64,000 nt of DNA, from positions 19,878-83,877 of the forward strand of contig MNCI01004676.1 of assembly GCA_015680685.1 (NCBI GenBank), read 5' to 3'. Below are positions 58,270 to 64,000 of the stretch, in pieces. The notes beneath the pieces were generated by a model. That model searched no databases, had not been told where the DNA came from, and worked only from the letters and a program-made list of their open reading frames with translations. Every line of letters starts with the position of its first letter. Positions within the stretch are counted from its first letter, which is position 1. The translations under genes and the position numbers were made by a program. The stretch is from Gnetum montanum. Its lineage: Eukaryota > Streptophyta > Gnetopsida > Gnetales > Gnetaceae.

Positions 58270-61021
58270 GACGACTGTGGCTATCCTAGTATGGATAAAA
58301 CCTTTAATGAAAGGCAAAAGGCCTTGAGTAATGCCTTCATCTTCTACCCCTTACTCTAAGGATCATTCATAGTCCACGTGGCATTACCAATGTGGGCTAG
58401 AACGGGAACATCCCACAAACAGGGCATTATCAAGAACATCTCCTTTACATTACTAAACTAGATAGTGAACTATTTATGTTTGATGTTGAACATCCTTACT
58501 ACATTCTGCAGTTGCTAGTAGTCATTCATCCTCCTAGCTAGCATGCCTTGAGAACTTTAGATTTAGCATTAGCCATTAGAAGCTTGTCCTTAATGTCCTT
58601 CTAGTGCTTGAACTTGGCCTTGCATAGCAAGTACAAGCTAGCCACCTATTTCTTGAGATCTAAGCATAGCTATTCAACATGACCAGATTTATGTAATAGA
58701 GATTGGTAAGCTCCATGTACTTTGTCATCTCCTTGATTTGCAAATCCTTCATGTGGATTTTTACTTTATTGTAGGCATCTATCCCATCAAAGATGGGTTG
58801 CCAAAATTCTGTACGTTGCTAGAGTTGTTGGAAGGCTTCATTTGATTTTGCCTTTGCCAATTGGATATGCTTTTCATTTACTTCCTTTCATAGATTGACC
58901 TACTGTCTATAATGATCTTTTACTCTCTCATATTTGAGAGCTTTAGATTTTCAAGTAGCTACCTTGATTGCAATTTTCTAGCAAAGGGTGTGCACCTCCT
59001 TCATAAAGAGATTTCTATTCTCTACTACCAATCTTCTCAGTTTGATGTTTGCTCTAGCTAGTTGCTCCTACTATTGATGGATGAAATCAGTTAACTATTC
59101 CTTGTGTGTATCAACATTCCGTAGGTAATGATTTTCTACTATTAACTGGACATTCTCCTGGTAGACCTTATCCAAGGCCTTTTAAATTTTGTGCTATGTG
59201 GCCTCTACCAAGGATTCATAGAACACTACCATCTCCATTTCATGCTCAATCCCTTTGAGCTTGGTGTGAATCTATTGCATAGCTTCATCTCTTTTCTGTG
59301 TTGGATTAAGAAATGCAAGATTGGCAATATGAGCTCTTAATTTGAAAACTTTTGTATCTAAGATTTCATTCCTCTCCTTGGATGTTTCAAGTTACCCCTC
59401 TAATATGATGTTTTGCTCCTTACCTCTAGCAACTCCAACTGGGTTGTAGTGATGTTGTCCGTAAGGACAAAGACATCTAGAAGTATTTGTTAGGTTCCCA
59501 CTAGTCGATCTAGTAGTTCTTCATGTTGTGCTATGTTTATTCTATCACTTTTCATTCTTGAAAAAGTCTACACATCTTTAAGTGCAGTGACATCTAGTGT
59601 AGAAGCTATAGGTGCATTGAGCATTTCGATAATTCAATCAGTGTTCACTTTTGTTGTTGTCTCCTACCCCTAGTGCTACATCACAAATACAGTTATCCCC
59701 TCACCCTTCTCTAAGCACACCAGGAAGGTCATAGCATTCTCACAAATTTCTAGGAGTGCTTGTGAATTTGTGAGAGATATTGTGATCTCTTTGGTGCTTA
59801 GATTTAACCTTATAGACAACTATGTTCTTTGGGCCAATAAAATGGATCTACCCTCATCCATTAAGCTAATCATTCAAGCCATCTCATTAAGATGACTCAT
59901 AGTTGATTTGTATGTAGATGGGTCTCTACCACTCGTGCTTGCTCATTGCTCTTGTTCACTCAAGAGCCATTCTCTGTATTTGTGCAACTATCGGATGGTT
60001 GTAGCAATGTCTTGCACTCTTGTCTAAGTTGTAGGTGGAGGTGGTGGTCACTACTCCTCTTCTTGAATAGTTGTGGTAAGCATCTTATCCTTCATCATTT
60101 TCACCCAATTGGTAGTTGAAACAATTTTGATAGTGTTGTTAGTGTAATGAATTATCCCTTCCCTTCAAGAGAGTTTCCTAATTAGGCATGGAAAGGGGAG
60201 TTCCTTCCTTCCACATTTATTTTTTTAAACTACTTCTTCATTTCTAGGTAGATCAGCTATAGAAGGTTGACCAAGAATCTCCCACTTAGAGTGGCACATG
60301 CACAAGCAAAGAAGGCAGTGATTTTTCTTGGCCTCACCATGGAATTAAGGTGGAAATCTGCAATCTTGTAATGAATCCTCTTTGTTGGTGTGAGCGTGCC
60401 AAACTCCTTGCAATTGACATCAAAACACTTTTGCGCCCCTTTGTTCTTGATGCTTGGATCCACCTACATTAGGATTTTAGTAAGATTTGTCCCTATTTTA
60501 GGCAACCCAAGTGTTGTAGCAATGGCCTATGCTGAATAGGACACTAAGATGTCCTTGATTTTCACCATTAATTTGGGCTATCCATTATTCTAGAATAAAA
60601 ACATCTCTCCCATGTACCACTTCCTAATGGAAGTGATGATTGGCCACATGGGAGAGGTCTTCAGTTAGTCCTACACTTCGTTTAGTGGTTTCTCTCGGAA
60701 AGGACTAAAGTTTAATTCTTGGAGCATCAATTTTTGGACCTCTCTTGACTTAATTTGATTTAGGAAAACCTCTGTTAAGGTTACCTCAAGATTTTCTAGT
60801 TGTGCTAGCACATCATCATCCCAATGGGAGTATTTTGTTGCTATTGCTGGTTCTAGAATCTATCGAATAGATTCCACTTCTATCTCTTCCCTAAGAGGAC
60901 CTATGACATGGGTCGTGAGTGGCTCTTCTTAGGACTGTTCTTGGCCTCTTCCTATTTTAGGCCATTTCTCCCTTGGTTGGAATAGTCATGCTTCTTGCAT
61001 GTGCTTTCCTTTTGGTTCCAT
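58270..61021 (-). pseudogene. Extra downstream ORF with coiled-coil-like region (copy D)
   Basis: I do not recognise the family. The ATG at 61021-61019 follows a splice acceptor and starts MEPKGKHMQEA. A frame at 60463-60257 is fully open (MDPSIKNKGAQKCFDVNCKE, HYKIADFHLNSMVRPRK). From about 59390 to 58680 the frame is a long run of Lys/Glu/Leu/Gln-rich helix, with RNEILDTKVFKLRAHIANLA and QENVQLIVENHYLRNVDT, typical of coiled coils. Stops in these stretches are TAG, TAA and TGA in a steady register. It lies where Athila elements may carry an envelope-like ORF. A structural or trafficking role is a guess. Confidence 0.48.
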
Positions 61022-61316
61022 CTACAATTATAACACATCCATGGATTAGTAAATATAATATGTAGCTTTAATGTTTTGAATGCCTTTCCTTGTTAGTTAG
61101 CTACACTTTGGCAAAGGTTGGACCATGCTATATTGATTATTTTATTAATTATTTATTATAAATGTCACTAGAGCTCGTTGAAAAGGTTTAACTTTTGGAA
61201 TTTGGTATTTGATAGTTGTTTTTTTAGTTTAACCTTTGTGGGAGTTAGAAAAATGCAAAAGAAAATTTTGTAAAAAAAAAATGGTACATTTGTGGCCCCC
61301 ATGATGAAGAGCTTAC
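61022..61316 (-). other. Putative intron upstream of the extra ORF (copy D)
   Basis: The donor CTGAAG|GTAAGC (61316) and acceptor ATAATTGTAG|ATGG (61022) give 295 bases, AT-rich as plant introns are. catcatgggggcc inside it matches the internal purine-tract-like motif of copies A and C. Confidence 0.52.
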
Positions 61317-61439
61317 CTTCAGGAGTTGTAGGGTTGAAGAACAGAGTGATTTGGATAAGTGGTTTGAAAGTTATAGTCTCTAAAAATTTCAAAAACTCCT
61401 TTGGCATTTGTGAGAAATGCTAAAAATTTCTAAGTGGGG

Positions 61440-61545
61440 TCATGTCTATTTATAGTATTTTTGCCTTACGTTGATGAGGCCTCATATATAGGTCAGCTCT
61501 ATTGATGGGGCCCCATATGTAGGGCCCATCAACCAAAATTTTAAA
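61440..61545 (-). promoter_or_regulatory. Internal promoter-like block similar to the LTR U3 (copy D)
   Basis: Reading the minus strand: a gatgggccc/ATGGGGCCCCAT block (61505-61516), gcctcatcaacg, then aaatactataaataga as TATA (about 61455). The LTR U3 of this copy has the same parts in the same order (ATGGGGCCCCAT, gcctcatcaatg, aaaaactataaatatga). Downstream sequences differ, so only the enhancer-TATA part is shared. Confidence 0.5.
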
Positions 61546-63110
61546 ACTTCAATATCTCAAAAAATATAATGAAATTTTTAATGAAATTGGGATCTATGAA
61601 ATCCCAGAAAAGTCAAGAATATGATGAAATCATTTAATAGGATCTTTGAAATATCAAAAATTAAGAAATTTGATGGAGAATGTTTTTAATGAACAAAATT
61701 TGTAAAGGAACTCATGGTGTGATGCAGAAGATGGATGTACACAAGATTTTGTTTGCAAGAATGTCTAAGGATAAGGTACTTAATGAATCCAACTAAAATA
61801 TATGCAAGTGGGTCCTCCCCATAGTTGGCTCATGCCCTTTTTTACCCTTTCATAACCTCAACCTAAGGAGTCTGTGGGATGCATAGGTGACTAATGGTCA
61901 ATGGAAGTTAAGGATCAAACCTTGGAAGATTCTACCTAAGAATTCAAATATGTTAAACCAAGACATGGAATCAAGAACATGGACATTGAAAGAAAGGTGA
62001 ATTATGGTAAGCATAGATGGATGATAGAGAAGGTGGAATGGAATTCTAGCTAATGTCATAAGAAGTTCCTTGTGAAGTTTATGTTTAAAATGACCTAAGA
62101 AGATCCGTCCTTAGTCCAAACCAAAACCAATCTCTTTTAGTGACTTCACATCACCACTCTAAGATCGATCCATGCCCTCAAGACACAAGAGTGCATTGAA
62201 ACAACCACCATTTGATAAAGAGAATAAAAGAGAAGTAGGAAGCAAGATAGGGCCTTAGTTAGAGGGGACCTTCAGGCATGGATAACATGTCTTTTTAGTC
62301 CCATAATAAGTGCTTGTGGCCTGTTTATTCATCTAAGGGATGTGCTTTGAATTTCCATCTTATTTTCTTTTATTTTTTTTGGATGGGAACCACAAAATGT
62401 AAAGACTTTATTTGACTTCCTTTTATTCGAACATGGAATGGTAAGAAGCCAATGAAAAACACTCAAGCACCCAAGTAAGTAGAAGAGTACAAAGATTACT
62501 GAGTCCCCTTGAAGTCACACCCTATTCAAACCTTTGAATCCTTCCCAATTCCGAAAACTACCAAGGTCATGAATTTATGAAAAGTTAATTTAATGAAAGG
62601 GACCTGAAAATTCCAAAATAAGGAAAATCATAGAGTTTATGGATGGGTGGATGTCATGGACTCACTGCTTGTTCCATGAAAAAGAAACCATGAATAATTC
62701 ATCAGTACAAAAATTCAAAAATAGAAACTAGACATTAGCAAATAAAACATAAAGCATAAACCACCATTAGTAACTACGACAACACCATTGTGTCTTATTG
62801 GCACAAAGCATGTTTATTAGCAAAAATTTGAAAATCACATTCAAACAAACAAAGTAAAATATATAAGAAGATGTAAAATATTCAAGAAAGATTTAAATGT
62901 ACTAATGATGGTGTAAAACAAAAATGGTGTAAAATAGGAAAAATATTTAAAATCAAAAAATTGTAAAATAAATAACTATAAAAATAAAAATGTGTAAAAA
63001 AAACTGAGGAGCCATATGGATGATTAGCATGGATGTCCATCTCCCCCATGAATGAGTTAGAAGGAGGAGATTTGAAAAATTAAACATGGGTGTCCATCTA
63101 TTGAGTTATT
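61546..63110 (-). other. Common 3' region of copy D, no open ORF
   Basis: It aligns with copy C 33,900-35,690 and copy A 3340-4560: gtgacttcaaggggactcag (about 62510), the Athila 3' phrase tgggaaccacaaaatgtaaa, and gggtcctccccatagttggc (61811). The hydrophobic ORF seen in A and C is frame-broken here. The motif ctcccccatgaatg (63041-63054) is the first purine-tract-like repeat. Confidence 0.6.
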
Positions 63111-64000
63111 TGTTGTACTAGCTTGCTTGGGCTTGTAGAAAGGCTTTATTTATTGGATGTTGACCAAGTGCCTTTTATTTGGGCTCTCAAGCTTGTATAT
63201 GGTCATGGCCCCAGAAGGAAAGGTTTCTGCAATTATATAAGGTCCTTCCCACAATGTTTGAACCTTATTTTGCTATGGTACATGTGTGGGGTTCTAGTAG
63301 AGAACCTTATCTCCTAGTTGGAATTTTACTTTCCATATTCTCAGGTTATGTCATTTCTTGTTAAATTCCTTGTGCACTTTATTCAAAGATAGGATCACTA
63401 ATCAATGTTCATGTAGCAAATTAAGGTTGATCAATCTTTCTTTTTGTGCTAGACTTAGGTTAAGAGTGTACGAAGCTTGAATTGGATTGGAAGTGTTGGA
63501 AGCTTTCCATACAATAACTCATAGGGAGAGTAGCCAATAGAGAGTTCCCATGTTGAGCTATAGGCCCATAGGGCATCATTGAGTTTTGTGTTCAAATCTC
63601 TCCTATATTTGCTTATGGTCCTTGTTACAATCTTTGTAATCTCCCTGTTAGTTACCTCTGGTTGATTATTGGCTTGGGGATGATAGGATGTTATTAATTT
63701 ATGTTTAACCCCCTAGAATTGCATAAGTTTTCAAAAATTTTCACTTGTAAAATGATTTTCATTATTATAATTAGTGGACATGGCACCCCAAACCTATTTA
63801 CAAATTTTTTTTGTACAAATCAAGCAATAGTGGATGAGGTACAATCAATGACAGTTGTTGCTTGTACCCATTTAGTGTAGTAGTCAACTGCTACAATGAT
63901 GTATGCCTTTCGGTCGAACATGGGTGTGATGGGATTCATGAAGTTTATGTTCCATATCTCAAAGGGCTCTAGTGGTTGAATCGACTATTTAGAACCCTCC
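63111..64000 (-). pseudogene. Integrase, decayed (copy D)
   Basis: From the window edge leftwards: PFEIWNINFMNPITP, YIIVAVDYYTKWVQATTV, then after a shift HFTSENF, SYHPQANNQPEVTNREITKI, LNDALWAYSSTWELSIGYSP, and the C-terminal LWEGPYIIAETFPSGAM. The first catalytic Asp is Asn (plus coordinates 63943-63945). The DNG segment is lost to changes and a one-base deletion; the Glu is kept. Stops match copies A and B at the (T)A-stop-F site and at the HEH/DEN-stop-L site. Confidence 0.83.

Larger units (their letters stand above)
57003..64000 (-). mobile_element. Athila-type retrotransposon copy D with an extra ORF (5' part outside window)
   Basis: The minus-strand element has a 3' LTR at 57003-57959, a purine tract, about 3.5 kb holding an extra ORF with its own promoter-like block, then the common 3' region and integrase up to the window edge. 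The 5' LTR, gag and RT would lie beyond 64000. R/U5 of the LTR and the integrase wording tie it to copies A-C. Confidence 0.84.

Noticed and set aside
61440-61545. 5' LTR of copy D at this place
   Set aside because: Only the palindrome-TATA part matches. R, U5, LTR ends and a PBS are missing, and integrase lies further out, so the element continues beyond.

Overview
This window looks like repeat-filled intergenic DNA from a large land-plant genome. A gymnosperm such as a conifer is a reasonable but unproven guess. I see no intact cellular gene. Nearly all recognisable sequence is decayed retroelement: Athila-type Ty3/gypsy elements (RT box FMDDFS, a primer-binding site resembling the tRNA-Asp type), Tat-type Ty3/gypsy elements (extra RNase H domain), one L1-type LINE and a few tRNA-derived SINE-like pieces. 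Reading frames often stay in register over hundreds of codons but are studded with stops. Most of these sit where Gln, Arg(CGA) or Trp codons are plausible, as expected from long-term cytosine methylation and deamination.

Layout. 1-6223: Athila copy A, plus strand, cut by the window start (end of protease, RT, RNase H, integrase, a 2-kb 3' region with small conserved ORFs, 3' LTR). 6224-10659: AT-rich spacer with SINE-like pieces. 10660-20649: Athila copy B, plus strand, complete with two LTRs, PBS, gag, protease, RT, RNase H, integrase, 3' region and a 5-bp target duplication with one mismatch. 20655-23590: spacer holding a long decayed minus-strand frame, possibly pararetrovirus-like. 23590-25858: an unrecognised, apparently intron-containing minus-strand pseudogene. 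25860-28080: unassigned, with one palindrome array. From about 28083: Tat copy T1, plus strand (RT without its catalytic segment, two RNase H domains, integrase, an 11-unit tandem array, 3' LTR). Its 3' LTR is split by Athila copy C (32876-39904, minus strand), which keeps gag and protease but has lost RT, RNase H and integrase. T1's LTR resumes at 39905 and ends at 41546 against a LINE (41547 to about 44640, minus). 44641-47364: spacer. 47370-54962: Tat copy T2, minus strand, with a perfect 5-bp duplication, gag and protease but no RT or integrase. 54968-57002: AT-rich spacer. 57003-64000: Athila copy D, minus strand, running off the window.

Most interesting points. Every LTR family here carries its own array of short palindromes upstream of the TATA box (TCTAATTATTAGA, GATATC, ATGGGGCCCCAT, GCTATGCTC/GAGCATAGC), on otherwise related LTR bodies in the Athila group. 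Copy D holds about 3 kb of extra sense-strand sequence between pol and the LTR: a coiled-coil-like frame behind its own TATA box, an LTR-like palindrome block and a GTAAG...TAG intron. Copies A-C appear to keep only the splice acceptor and ATG of that ORF. All three integrase-bearing Athila copies have Asn in place of the first catalytic Asp and share stop codons at matching sites. This hints that a defective lineage was mobilised in trans, although parallel deamination is a serious alternative.
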